From positions 1-64,000 of the forward strand of contig JBBIIY010000001.1 in NCBI GenBank assembly GCA_037446255.1: a stretch of DNA of 64,000 nucleotides, read 5' to 3'. Position 1 is the stretch's first letter, and every line of letters starts with the position of its first letter. Shown one piece after another: positions 16,916-25,023 of the stretch. The notes below the pieces were generated by a model. That model did not search any database and had not been told where the DNA came from. It saw only the letters and a list, made by a program, of their open reading frames with translations. The DNA comes from Lithacetigena sp037446255 [NCBI: Coprothermobacterota bacterium] (lineage in GTDB: Bacteria > Coprothermobacterota > HKB111). The position numbers were made by a program, and so were the translations under genes.

Positions 16916-18111
16916 CTATTGAGTTTTTGAAAGCTAATCCTGTAGCTGAGCAGGATGTAGAATTAGTAGAAAGAAAAGGCATGGGCCATCCCGACCATAT
17001 AGTTGATGCTATAATGGATAGAATATCACAACGCTTATCCCAATATTACCGATTGAGGTTTGGTAAAGTATTGCATCATAACATAGATAAAGCCCTGTTA
17101 GTAGCTGGAGGCGCAGAGACCAGGTTCGGAGGTGGGGAAGTAACTTCACCTATGTTGTTTGTTTTTGGTGATAGGGCAACCACGGAATATGCAGGGGAAA
17201 AAATACCCGTAACAGAATTTGCCATTGATTCTGCTAAAAAGTGGTTCAAGGAAGAGCTCAGGTTTGTTGACCCTGACAGTCATGTAAAGTACCAGGTAGA
17301 GATAAAACCAGCATCTATTGAACTATCTTCGATATTTGATAGCTCCGCTAAAATACTGGAAGCAAATGATACTTCAGCAGCAGTTGGCTATGCTCCCTTA
17401 TCTCCTACGGAAAAACTCGTGTTAGAGACAGAAAGGTTTTTAAATTCCAGGCAGTTTAAGGTAGAACATCCTGAAGTTGGTGAAGATATTAAGGTAATGG
17501 GTTTCCGGAACAAAAACCAATTATCTCTTACCGTAGCTATTGCTTTTGTGGATAGATTTATTGCCTCAGAAGATGAATATTTTTATAAAAAGGAAAAAAT
17601 TGCTTCCCTGCTTCAAGATAAGTTCTGTTCATCTTTAGATTTTAAAAACATCCGTTTTGATATTAACACACTTGATAGAAGAGGTCTGAACCTGTCCGGC
17701 GTGTATACTTCGGTTACCGGTACTTCCGCAGAAAATGGCGATTCCGGTCAGGTAGGAAGGGGTAACAGGGTCAATGGATTAATTGCTCTTAATAGACCGA
17801 TGGGTACCGAGGCAGCAGCGGGTAAGAACCCTGTCTCTCATGTCGGAAAAATTTACAATTTCCTTAGCCATGAGATAGCTGAAAATATCGTTAATGAGGT
17901 TCAGGGCATAAAAGAGGTCTATGTCTGGCTCTGTAGTCAGATTGGCAAACCGGTTGACCAGCCCATGATTACCGCAGTTCAGATTATTCCCCAATCGGGT
18001 TTTGATAGTGAGAAGGTTAGAAAGTTAGCCCAAGAAACAGCTCAAAAAGGCCTGGACAATATCCCAGCTTTAATAGAAGAACTTATTGAGGGAAAGCGCT
18101 CGGTCTGTTAA
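16903..18111 (+). CDS. archaeal-type S-adenosylmethionine synthetase
   Basis: Makes S-adenosylmethionine from ATP and methionine. It belongs to the archaeal MAT family (PF01941), which has almost no sequence similarity to bacterial MetK. 402 residues, as in archaea. Family blocks: ERKGMGHPDHIVDAI near the N-terminus, GGGEVTSPM, YAPLSPTEKLVLETE, VTGTSAENGDSGQVGRGNR, and the C-terminal GTEAAAGKNPVSHVGKIYN. Start after aggtaggtga. Archaeal-type MAT occurs sporadically in bacteria, so lateral acquisition is likely, but base composition looks like the neighbours. It ends 3 nt before the convergent peptidase gene. Confidence 0.95.
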   Translation: MGEITIEFLKANPVAEQDVELVERKGMGHPDHIVDAIMDRISQRLSQYYRLRFGKVLHHNIDKALLVAGGAETRFGGGEVTSPMLFVFGDRATTEYAGEKIPVTEFAIDSAKKWFKEELRFVDPDSHVKYQVEIKPASIELSSIFDSSAKILEANDTSAAVGYAPLSPTEKLVLETERFLNSRQFKVEHPEVGEDIKVMGFRNKNQLSLTVAIAFVDRFIASEDEYFYKKEKIASLLQDKFCSSLDFKNIRFDINTLDRRGLNLSGVYTSVTGTSAENGDSGQVGRGNRVNGLIALNRPMGTEAAAGKNPVSHVGKIYNFLSHEIAENIVNEVQGIKEVYVWLCSQIGKPVDQPMITAVQIIPQSGFDSEKVRKLAQETAQKGLDNIPALIEELIEGKRSVC

Positions 18112-18114
18112 AGT

Positions 18115-19314
18115 TTATAAATTTCTCATAAGGTTATAAAAAACTTTTATCTCATTTAAAAGGTTAGAAACCTGTGAATTTTCATTTGCCTGATGGGCTG
18201 TGTGATTGGTAATTGCCCAAACAGCAACCTCTAAACCGGCTTTTCTGAGTAGGGCGGCACAAGTTCCCCCACCAATACCACCAACTTTTAAACCCTCCGG
18301 GTTTAGAGATTTAGCAATAGAGTTTATAAGTTTCCTGACAATCGGTGACTCAGGGTCAGTAGGTGGAGGGGCTTCTTCCATTTGTACAGTAGAGATGTTT
18401 ATCTCCGCACCATTTTCCAGGGTGAAGTTCCTGGCAAAACTATCTATGAAGCTTAAAACTTCGGTCAGGTTATATTCGGGTAAAACCCGGCAGTCAAAAT
18501 AGGTAACATCCTTACCAGGGATAGTATTTATATTATCAACATTATTATCTTTTCTCGTTGGCTCAAAAGTGCTGGTAGAAGGTTCAAACAGGTAATTGGT
18601 TAGAGAAAAGGTCGCTTCTAAAGCCCGATATAGTTTCAAATTAAACTCCATTCCCTTAAGGTGGGCATTGATTCCTTCCTGAGGTCTGGAAGCGTGTGCT
18701 TGCTTACCCAATACCTCAACTTTAAACCAAAGGATACCTTTTTCCGCTACCTCTACGAAGTTTCCTTCGGGGGTTCCATAGTCAGGTACGATTATTAAGT
18801 CTTGAGGTTTAAATAAACCCTGCTTAACCAGATACTGGATACCAAAAGCACTTCCAGTCTCTTCATCAGATACGCACACCAGAGATATATTGATTTCAGG
18901 TTTTACGTCCTCATCATAAATCTGTTTCATGGCAAAGATTGTAGATACCATGGCTTGAAGATTATCTTCAGCACCCCTGCCATACACCCGGCCGTTTAGA
19001 AGCTTGGCAGAAAAAGGGTCGGTATCCCATAGCGATAAATCTCCCTCAGGGACAGTATCCAAGTGGCATATAATAAACAACGAATGGGTAGGGTCCTTGC
19101 CCTTTAAGGTAGCTGTGAAATTTGGTCGGGTTAAATTCAATTCAGAGTCAATAGCATTGTAATTGGTTATAGATATTTTGGGCATCATTTTCAAAAGCTC
19201 ATCTTGTAAAAACTGAGCCCTTTTTAATTCTCCCTCTGAGCCCTGTTTAGAACGGGGATTTACTGCCTGTAGGTTTATTAACCTGCTCATAAGCTCAATA
19301 GCCTGCTGTTCCAT
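18115..19314 (-). CDS. M20 family metallopeptidase (dipeptidase / ArgE-DapE type)
   Basis: Zinc-dependent amidohydrolase, 399 residues. Metal-binding residues are H84 and D86 (CHLDTVPEGD), D117 (GRGAEDNLQAM) and the catalytic pair E151/E152 (SDEETGSAFG). The C-terminal histidine lies in NHTAHQANE. A central dimerisation domain carries the GKQAHASRPQEGINAH segment. The family includes acetylornithine deacetylase, succinyl-diaminopimelate desuccinylase and dipeptidases; the substrate cannot be assigned. Ribosome binding site tggaggat on the minus strand. It stands alone, convergent with metK. Confidence 0.85.
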   Translation of the reverse strand: MEQQAIELMSRLINLQAVNPRSKQGSEGELKRAQFLQDELLKMMPKISITNYNAIDSELNLTRPNFTATLKGKDPTHSLFIICHLDTVPEGDLSLWDTDPFSAKLLNGRVYGRGAEDNLQAMVSTIFAMKQIYDEDVKPEINISLVCVSDEETGSAFGIQYLVKQGLFKPQDLIIVPDYGTPEGNFVEVAEKGILWFKVEVLGKQAHASRPQEGINAHLKGMEFNLKLYRALEATFSLTNYLFEPSTSTFEPTRKDNNVDNINTIPGKDVTYFDCRVLPEYNLTEVLSFIDSFARNFTLENGAEINISTVQMEEAPPPTDPESPIVRKLINSIAKSLNPEGLKVGGIGGGTCAALLRKAGLEVAVWAITNHTAHQANENSQVSNLLNEIKVFYNLMRNL

Positions 19315-19405
19315 ATATTTATATCCTCCAGTTTTAAGATATTAATTTTAAGTTTTAGGGTATATTTATGTATCAAGTATAAAGTATAAAAGGAGTGTTT
19401 TATAA

Positions 19406-20068
19406 TTGTACATATTTTTATTGCCTTTGTTGCTGGTTTTTATAATTCTCCCACTATTATTTATTTTTTACTTAGTGCCTCTAAGTTATGCTTTTCAGTC
19501 AATTGTGGCTGTCTTTACCGTACCCAAACAGATTTACGAGTTGTATAAAAAACCATTACTGAGGAAGAATCACGCGATTGAACATGCTACTATCAGTGTT
19601 CTGGAAGAACATTTTGGTTCCAAGGGTGTTTTCTCCGGGTACGCCAGGGAAGATGGATTTATCATCCTGGGACCGGTAGATATTTTAACTCTGGAAGTAG
19701 CAGCCAGAAATGCTCTGGATAGGTTAAAAGCAGGGGAAAAAGAACTGGCAGTTCATTCTTCCTGTGGAACAGGCAAGGCAGTGGGAAGTTTTATCAGTGG
19801 GATAATAATACTGGGAATATTTCTTTTTGCTGGATACTTAAATATCTGGACCATAATTTTATCTTTTTTAATTTCAGCTTTTGTTGGTCCCATAACCGGA
19901 GAGATAGTTCAGAAATTATTTACCACAATGCCAGAGGTTAAGGACATGTTTATCGGCAACATTGAAAATGATGTTGAAACCAGCAATATATTGTTTATCA
20001 GCAGAATGCCGGTGGTAACCAACAGACTTTTAGTTAAAACTCGCAAGTACTACGAAATAGTATCCTGA
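19406..20068 (+). CDS. DUF6391 family membrane protein
   Basis: A 220-residue membrane protein with hydrophobic segments at about 1-35 and two more at about 125-165. It resembles DUF6391 proteins, whose hallmark NHAIEHATISVL appears near residue 55. The function is unknown. The TTG start is supported by aaaggagtg (19388-19396) nine nt upstream; no ATG fits as well. It is transcribed away from the M20 peptidase and followed by the tRNA pair. Confidence 0.7.
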   Translation: MYIFLLPLLLVFIILPLLFIFYLVPLSYAFQSIVAVFTVPKQIYELYKKPLLRKNHAIEHATISVLEEHFGSKGVFSGYAREDGFIILGPVDILTLEVAARNALDRLKAGEKELAVHSSCGTGKAVGSFISGIIILGIFLFAGYLNIWTIILSFLISAFVGPITGEIVQKLFTTMPEVKDMFIGNIENDVETSNILFISRMPVVTNRLLVKTRKYYEIVS

Positions 20069-20193
20069 AAACATAGTGGAATATTACCTAACTTTAGCTG
20101 GATGATGGTTTATTCTACCAGCAATACTTATATAAAGCCTTTTACCTATATGTCTATTGAAGATGTGATAAAATTATTTGTTAAACATATCAT

Positions 20194-20271
20194 CGGGGCG
20201 TAGCGTAGTCTGGTTAGCGCGCGTGCTTTGGGAGCACGAGGTCGGCAGTTCAAATCTGCCCGCCCCGACCA
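20194..20271 (+). tRNA. tRNA-Pro (TGG)
   Basis: Acceptor stem cggggcg/cgccccg pairs perfectly. The anticodon stem cgtgc/gcacg encloses loop tttggga with anticodon TGG. The TpsiC arm contains gttcaaat. The 3' CCA is encoded (20269-20271). Confidence 0.97.
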
Positions 20272-20283
20272 TTTAGAATTTAA

Positions 20284-20359
20284 GCGCCCGTAGCTCAAAG
20301 GATAGAGCATCTGCCTTCTAAGCAGAGGGCTGGGAGTTCGAGTCTCTCCGGGCGCACCA
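20284..20359 (+). tRNA. tRNA-Arg (TCT)
   Basis: Acceptor stem gcgcccg/cgggcgc pairs perfectly. The anticodon stem tctgc/gcaga encloses loop cttctaa with anticodon TCT. The TpsiC arm has gttcgagt, and CCA is encoded (20357-20359). It lies 12 nt after tRNA-Pro, so both probably come from one transcript. Confidence 0.97.
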
Positions 20360-20410
20360 TTAATCTCAAAAGAATCAAATATATTCATCACCAGCCATCA
20401 GTTTTATATA

Positions 20411-20450
20411 GTCATTGCGAGATTTCTAAAAGAAGTCGTGGCATTCTCAT
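20411..20450 (+). repeat. interspersed repeat (GTCATTGCGAG...GCAATCTCAT type), copy 3
   Basis: Best-preserved copy in the window: it starts gtcattgcgag and ends gtggcattctcat. The central gatttct (20421-20427) and agaagtc (20431-20437) form a seven-pair stem with one G-T pair around an AAA loop. Same family as 71-130 and 153-186. It lies in the 460-bp gap between tRNA-Arg and rimP. The rest of that gap up to 20655 is AT-rich with no recognisable gene. Confidence 0.5.
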
Positions 20451-20655
20451 CATTCCCTTTTGCTAAACTAAATCCTTTCATAGCACTTCATATTTTCTAT
20501 ACCCTGGATATTTCATAATAGTAAAAGATTTGTATAAAATGTCAAAATATTTTTTATAATAAATGTATTACTTCTTTTTCTCTAAAGAAAATACTATTTC
20601 TATAGTAATCTTTTTATGAAACGCCTAAGATAGCTGTTATCTAACCTCCTTTTAA

Positions 20656-20711
20656 ATAGATTTTTATGTGAGGCAATGAATCAGTTTCAGATAGATTTTT
20701 GATGAGGCAAT
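20656..20711 (+). repeat. direct repeat upstream of the rimP promoter
   Basis: atagatttttatgtgaggcaat is 22 nt (20656-20677) and recurs as atagatttttgatgaggcaat (20691-20711), 35 nt later, with small differences. The second copy ends 8 nt before the -35 box. This is a good position for tandem activator or repressor sites, but no regulator is implicated. Confidence 0.4.
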
Positions 20712-20719
20712 TCGCTACC

Positions 20720-20748
20720 TTGACAGTTCCACTGGTGTGTAATATAAT
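20720..20748 (+). promoter_or_regulatory. consensus sigma-70 promoter of the rimP-nusA operon
   Basis: TTGACA (20720-20725), exactly 17 bp, TATAAT (20743-20748): a perfect match to the housekeeping promoter consensus. Predicted start near 20755, giving a leader of about 65 nt before the chosen rimP ATG. Confidence 0.8.
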
Positions 20749-20772
20749 ATAAATAATTAAATAAAGATTTTA

Positions 20773-20796
20773 ATAGGAGTGGAAAACCACTCCTAT
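20773..20796 (+). promoter_or_regulatory. perfect 10-bp hairpin in the rimP leader
   Basis: ataggagtgg (20773-20782), loop AAAA, ccactcctat (20787-20796) form a perfect stem in the 5' leader. It contains aggag, so the stem would bury a decoy Shine-Dalgarno. The sequence after the stem is not a clean U-run, so it is more likely a leader structure than a terminator. The position resembles other hairpins reported in front of rimP. Confidence 0.6.
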
Positions 20797-20820
20797 ATCT
20801 TTATATATAAAAGGATTAAG

Positions 20821-21279
20821 ATGAAAAAAGTGGAAGAAAGAATTGAGGAGATTGCCCGAGAAGTGGCTGAATCCAGGGGGCTTGTGCTACTGGAAGCAGA
20901 ATATTTTCCCAGTAAAATTTCTATAATCCGCTTATACCTTTATAGAAAAGAAAGACAGGTCTCTTTAAAGGATTGCGAACAGGTGTCCAGAGAAGTTGAA
21001 CTGATATTTGATGATGAAAACTTCATACCTGGGTCTTATACTCTGGAAGTGTCTTCACCGGGTTTATTCAGAAGAATCAAACACCAACAGGAATATGTTC
21101 TTTTTTTGAATCAAAGAATCAGAGTTTTGTATCGGGATGAAATGAATAGTACTATAGATGTGACGGGAATAATTTTCCGTACAGGGGAAAACAGTCTAAT
21201 TTTAGATTTAGGAGAGGAAGGATTGTTGACAATTGATTTTAAAGCAATATTACAGGCTAATTTAGCCCCGGAGATATAA
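20821..21279 (+). CDS. rimP: ribosome maturation factor RimP
   Basis: Assists assembly of the 30S subunit. The chosen ATG at 20821 gives 152 residues, the family norm, and follows aagga with 5-nt spacing. An upstream in-frame GTG (20779) would run through the leader hairpin and add a non-conserved tail, so it is rejected. The N-terminal alpha/beta domain (KVEERIEEIAREVAESRGL) leads into the family stretch LEVSSPGLFRR near residue 80. The C-terminal SH3-like barrel ends LLTIDFKAI. First gene of the long translation operon; nusA follows 1 nt after its stop. Confidence 0.92.
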   Translation: MKKVEERIEEIAREVAESRGLVLLEAEYFPSKISIIRLYLYRKERQVSLKDCEQVSREVELIFDDENFIPGSYTLEVSSPGLFRRIKHQQEYVLFLNQRIRVLYRDEMNSTIDVTGIIFRTGENSLILDLGEEGLLTIDFKAILQANLAPEI

Positions 21280-21280
21280 G

Positions 21281-22333
21281 ATGGCCAGTAGGGAATTAAT
21301 ATCAGCAGTAGAAGAAATTGAGAAACTGAAAGGCATTCCTAAAAATAGGATTATTGAAGGAATTAAAAAAGGCATTACCTCGGCTTATAGAAAAAAGTAT
21401 GGTGCGGGTGAATTTTTTGTAGATATTAATGAAAAAAGCGGTGAACTCAGATTATTAGTCAGGAAAAAAGTAGTGAAAGAAGTACTGGACCAAGCTATGG
21501 AAATTAATCTTACTGAAGCTTTAAGTTTTAACCCGAATCTTCAAATTGATGACACTTTAGACATTTACCTACCTATACCTAAGGAGTTTGGAAGGATTGC
21601 AATTCAAGTAGCCAGGCAGATAATATCCCAGACTGTTCGTGAAGGAGAAAGAGAAGCAATCATTAGTAATTTTGCGGCTCGTGAGGGAGATATTGTTTTA
21701 GGCCAGATATGGAGAAGAGATTCTAAAGGGTATTATGTTAGACTTTCCGTTGGTGAAGGACTCTTACCAATTAAAGAACAGGGTCAGGAACAATACAACA
21801 TGGGCGATAGATTAAAAATATTCATTTTGAAAGTAGAGCAAACACGGCGAGACCCGGTGGTTATTGTATCTAGATCTCACCCAGGATTGTTAAGGAAAAT
21901 TATGGAAATGGAGATTCCTGAAATACAACAAGGTCAAGTAGAAATAGTAGATATAGTTAGAGAGGGTGGTTTGAGGTCTAAGGTAGCAGTTCGTTCTCGT
22001 AACGACCGAATTGAACCGGTAGGTTTATGTATTGGACCGAAGGGTCATCGTATTCAAAGTATAATTCACGAACTTAAAGGCGAAAGAATTGATATTATCA
22101 AATGGAGTAAAGACCTAAAAGAGTATGTTACCAATTCGTTAAGCCCTGCCCAGGTAAGCAGAGTGGAGATTTTAGAACAAAATAATCCCGAAAGTACTCG
22201 CGAAAAGGTCGCGAGAGTTTATGTGCCCAAGACAGGAAACGCTAAATCTGTGGCTATTGGGTCTCGAGGTTTAAATGTCCATTTAGCTGCTCGCTTAACC
22301 GGTGTAAAAATAGATATAATTGAGGAAGAGTGA
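21281..22333 (+). CDS. nusA: transcription termination/antitermination factor NusA
   Basis: RNA polymerase-binding elongation factor, 350 residues. It has an N-terminal polymerase-binding domain, an S1 domain (about 130-200, with EGDIVLGQIWRRDSKGYYVRL), and two KH domains. KH1 carries EPVGLCIGPKGHRIQSI, and KH2 ends in SVAIGSRGLNVHLAARLTG. It lacks the acidic C-terminal repeats of enterobacterial NusA, as in Firmicutes. Its TGA overlaps the GTG start of ylxR. Confidence 0.96.
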   Translation: MASRELISAVEEIEKLKGIPKNRIIEGIKKGITSAYRKKYGAGEFFVDINEKSGELRLLVRKKVVKEVLDQAMEINLTEALSFNPNLQIDDTLDIYLPIPKEFGRIAIQVARQIISQTVREGEREAIISNFAAREGDIVLGQIWRRDSKGYYVRLSVGEGLLPIKEQGQEQYNMGDRLKIFILKVEQTRRDPVVIVSRSHPGLLRKIMEMEIPEIQQGQVEIVDIVREGGLRSKVAVRSRNDRIEPVGLCIGPKGHRIQSIIHELKGERIDIIKWSKDLKEYVTNSLSPAQVSRVEILEQNNPESTREKVARVYVPKTGNAKSVAIGSRGLNVHLAARLTGVKIDIIEEE

Positions 22334-22623
22334 AAACTGATCCATTAAGAACCTGTATTGTATGCAAAAGTGAGTTACCTAAAACTAAATTGCTAAGGTT
22401 AGTGAGAATTAATAATTGTATTCAGTTTGATTTTAGTTATAAATTATCCGGCAGAGGAGCCTATGTATGTCCTCAAACCGGATGTATCAAGGGTATATTG
22501 AAAAAAGGAATTCTTGATAAGCATCTAAAATTGGATGTTGCTACCAAAGAAGCCAGCAATATACTTGCCTATTTAATGGAGTATATAAAACAGAGAAATG
22601 ATGAGCAAATTAAGCCCTCGTGA
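22330..22623 (+). CDS. ylxR: YlxR family RNA-binding protein (DUF448)
   Basis: Small basic protein of 97 residues, normally encoded between nusA and infB. It has the family signature RTCIVCK (C9, C12) and SGRGAYVCP. In Bacillus YlxR is nucleoid-associated and has been linked to RNase P; both are family knowledge, not visible here. GTG start overlapping the nusA stop (GTGA), and its 3' end overlaps infB by 26 nt. Confidence 0.92.
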   Translation: MKTDPLRTCIVCKSELPKTKLLRLVRINNCIQFDFSYKLSGRGAYVCPQTGCIKGILKKGILDKHLKLDVATKEASNILAYLMEYIKQRNDEQIKPS

Positions 22624-24379
22624 GTTAGCCAAAAAAAATGGATTAGATGTAAAAGAAGTAATTAAAACCTTAGAATCTTTGGGTCATAAAGTAGCGGAAA
22701 CATCTAAAAAAATTGATGAAGATACAGCTCAGATGGTTATAGAGCTGTTGAGCAAGAGTGAGACTGTTTTAGAACAGATATTAGATAAGCCTTCAGCTGA
22801 TTTAATTGTTAATGACCTACCTCCTTCACCAGATGAAGAATTAAAAATAGAAAAACCTTCTCCATCAGTTGAGCCAGGGGTGAAGAAAGATTCCAGCGTT
22901 ATTTCTAAAGCACCTGTGGTCACCGTTATGGGGCATGTAGACCATGGTAAAACTACTTTATTAGATACTATCAGGAAAACAGCAGTAGCAACTGGTGAGG
23001 TAGGAGGAATAACCCAGAAAATAGGCGCTTATGAAGTAAAAATAAAAGGCAGGTCTATTACCTTTATCGATACTCCTGGTCATGAAGCTTTTACTTCAAT
23101 GCGAGCACGTGGAGCCCAGGTTACTGACCTGGTTTTACTGGTCGTAGCAGCAGATGAAGGGGTTAAACCACAAACACTGGAAGCATTAAACCATGCTAAA
23201 GCAGCTAAAGTACCGGTTATGGTAGTAGTAAATAAAATTGATAAACCAGGTTCGGATAACCAGAAAATTAGACAAGAATTATCCTCCTATGGATTGTTGC
23301 CAGATGTTTGGGGTGGGGATACCGTATATGTTGATGTTTCAGCAAAAGTGGGTACAAATATTCAGGAATTATTGGATATGGTTGTAACTTTTACCGAAAT
23401 CCTGGAATTAAAAACCGATCTTGGAGTACCGGCTTTGGGGGTAATCATAGAATCCAGGATGGATAAAGGTAGAGGACCTCTGGCTACAGTAATATTAAGG
23501 GAAGGGGTACTCAGGATTGGCGATTATATCGAGGCTGATAAAGTAGTAGGTAAAATTAAATCTCTGGTTGATAGTTTTGGTAAGCCAATAAAAGAAGTTC
23601 TACCATCAATACCTGTGGAAATCAGTGGTTTTACAGAAATTCCCCCGGCAGGTTCCCTGATTAGAATAATTTCCTATAAAGAAGCCAGAGATAAACTTTC
23701 AGACCAGCAAAAAACACCCTCAGAGCAAGCTGCTAAACCTCTTCCCAGCCTGGAGGAAATACTAAAAAGAAAAGAACAGGAAAGTAAAACAGTTGATTTT
23801 ATTTTAAAAGCAGATTCTGTCGGATCTATGGAGGCTTTAAGCCAGTCTGTATTAAAACTTTCTTATGAAGGTATTTCTCCCACTATTTTACACAAAGATG
23901 TAGGAGGCATAAATAGTTCAGATGTAAACTTGGCTTATGCTTCCAGTGCCATCATCGTGGGATTTAATGTCAGGCCCGACCCTCCAGCAAATCATCTCAT
24001 TGAAGAATTAAACATTCCTGTAAAATTGTATCGTATCATATACCAGGCTTTAGAAGATATAGAGAACTTACTTAAGGGAGCGGTAGTTAAAGAAGAAGTA
24101 GAAAAGGTAATAGGTAAAGCCAGAATACAGGCACTTTTTAAGGTTCCTAAAATAGGAGTGGTTGCTGGATGCCTGGTTATCTCCGGTAAAGCAACCAGGA
24201 ATTCCCTGGTCAGAGTAATTAGAGATGGCATAGTCCTGCGAGAGGGTAAAATTGCCTCTTTAAGAAGATTTAAAGATGACGCTAAAGAAGTTTCTGCTGG
24301 GATGGAATGCGGTATTCGTTTGGAAGGTTATCAGGATTTCTTTGAAAACGACGATTTGGAGTTCTTCATAAAGGAATAG
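22598..24379 (+). CDS. infB: translation initiation factor IF-2 (short form)
   Basis: GTPase that delivers initiator tRNA. At 593 residues it is well below the usual 690-900 because the variable N-terminal region is reduced to one IF2-N module (about 5-50) and a short linker. The G domain has GHVDHGKT (112-119), DTPGHEAF and NKID. The C-terminal domains end with the tRNA-binding region around [14 protein letters not shown]. Two adjacent ATG codons (22598, 22601) lie inside ylxR. A compact IF-2 fits a streamlined or thermophile-like genome. Confidence 0.95.
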   Translation: MMSKLSPRELAKKNGLDVKEVIKTLESLGHKVAETSKKIDEDTAQMVIELLSKSETVLEQILDKPSADLIVNDLPPSPDEELKIEKPSPSVEPGVKKDSSVISKAPVVTVMGHVDHGKTTLLDTIRKTAVATGEVGGITQKIGAYEVKIKGRSITFIDTPGHEAFTSMRARGAQVTDLVLLVVAADEGVKPQTLEALNHAKAAKVPVMVVVNKIDKPGSDNQKIRQELSSYGLLPDVWGGDTVYVDVSAKVGTNIQELLDMVVTFTEILELKTDLGVPALGVIIESRMDKGRGPLATVILREGVLRIGDYIEADKVVGKIKSLVDSFGKPIKEVLPSIPVEISGFTEIPPAGSLIRIISYKEARDKLSDQQKTPSEQAAKPLPSLEEILKRKEQESKTVDFILKADSVGSMEALSQSVLKLSYEGISPTILHKDVGGINSSDVNLAYASSAIIVGFNVRPDPPANHLIEELNIPVKLYRIIYQALEDIENLLKGAVVKEEVEKVIGKARIQALFKVPKIGVVAGCLVISGKATRNSLVRVIRDGIVLREGKIASLRRFKDDAKEVSAGMECGIRLEGYQDFFENDDLEFFIKE

Positions 24380-24385
24380 TGCAGG

Positions 24386-24673
24386 ATGTCTATTGGTACT
24401 GGCAAAGTAGCCTTAAGACTGCCAGGTATTAAAACACTGAAAGATAGAAGAAATCTCATGAGAAGGATTTCAGCATTTTTAAAAAAGAATTATGAGCTTT
24501 CATTAGTGGAGATCAATACAGAGGATGTCGCGAATATGTCAGTCCTGGAATTAGCTCGAGCAGCACATTCCAGTGTGATTGCTATGTCAATCTTAAACAA
24601 AGCTATAGATGCTATAGAGGATAACTTTGATTGCCTGGTTGTTGGTAGAGAAGTGAAGGTTTTGGAGGTTTAG
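24386..24673 (+). CDS. ylxP: DUF503 family protein YlxP
   Basis: A 95-residue ferredoxin-fold protein of the DUF503 family, usually encoded between infB and rbfA. It has KTLKDRRNLMRRISAFLKKNY near the N-terminus, then EINTEDVANMSVLELA, and ends with VGREVKVLEV. The function is not firmly known; a role in ribosome assembly is suggested by synteny. Start after gcagga, 6 nt from infB. Confidence 0.88.
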   Translation: MSIGTGKVALRLPGIKTLKDRRNLMRRISAFLKKNYELSLVEINTEDVANMSVLELARAAHSSVIAMSILNKAIDAIEDNFDCLVVGREVKVLEV

Positions 24674-24675
24674 AT

Positions 24676-25023
24676 TTGAGTTTTAAAAAAGAAAGATTGG
24701 AATCCCAGATAAAAAAGGAAATCGGAGAAATACTAATAAAAGATATGGGAAATCCAGCTCTTACGCATACTACAGTAACCGGGGTAAAAATTTCGTCCGA
24801 CTTTAAACATGCTTCTATTTATCTTAGTACCTATGGTACACCCCGTGAAAAAAAATTATCGGTAAACATTATGAACAATAACTCTCCAGGGATAAGGAGG
24901 GAACTCGCCAAGAGAATCAGGACCAGATATATTCCTGATTTTACCTTTTTTGAAGACTATGCCATTGAAAAAGGATTTAGAGTTGATGAAATTTTAAATG
25001 AGATCAATAAAGGAAACAAGTAA
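24676..25023 (+). CDS. rbfA: ribosome-binding factor A
   Basis: Late 30S assembly factor with a KH-like fold, 115 residues. It shows the RbfA opening ERLESQIKKEIGEIL, then a central strand VTGVKISSDFKHASIYLSTYG, and IPDFTFFEDYAIEKGFRVDEIL at the C-terminus. TTG start with ggaggt upstream, two nt after ylxP. The 3' end overlaps nrnA by 26 nt. Confidence 0.93.
   Translation: MSFKKERLESQIKKEIGEILIKDMGNPALTHTTVTGVKISSDFKHASIYLSTYGTPREKKLSVNIMNNNSPGIRRELAKRIRTRYIPDFTFFEDYAIEKGFRVDEILNEINKGNK

Noticed and set aside
20146-20391. Minus-strand open frame across the tRNA pair
   Set aside because: It is the complement of tRNA-Pro and tRNA-Arg, a common false frame over tRNA genes.
20779-20820. Upstream GTG extension of rimP
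   Set aside because: It would place coding sequence on the leader hairpin and add residues absent from RimP proteins; the ATG at 20821 has a proper binding site.
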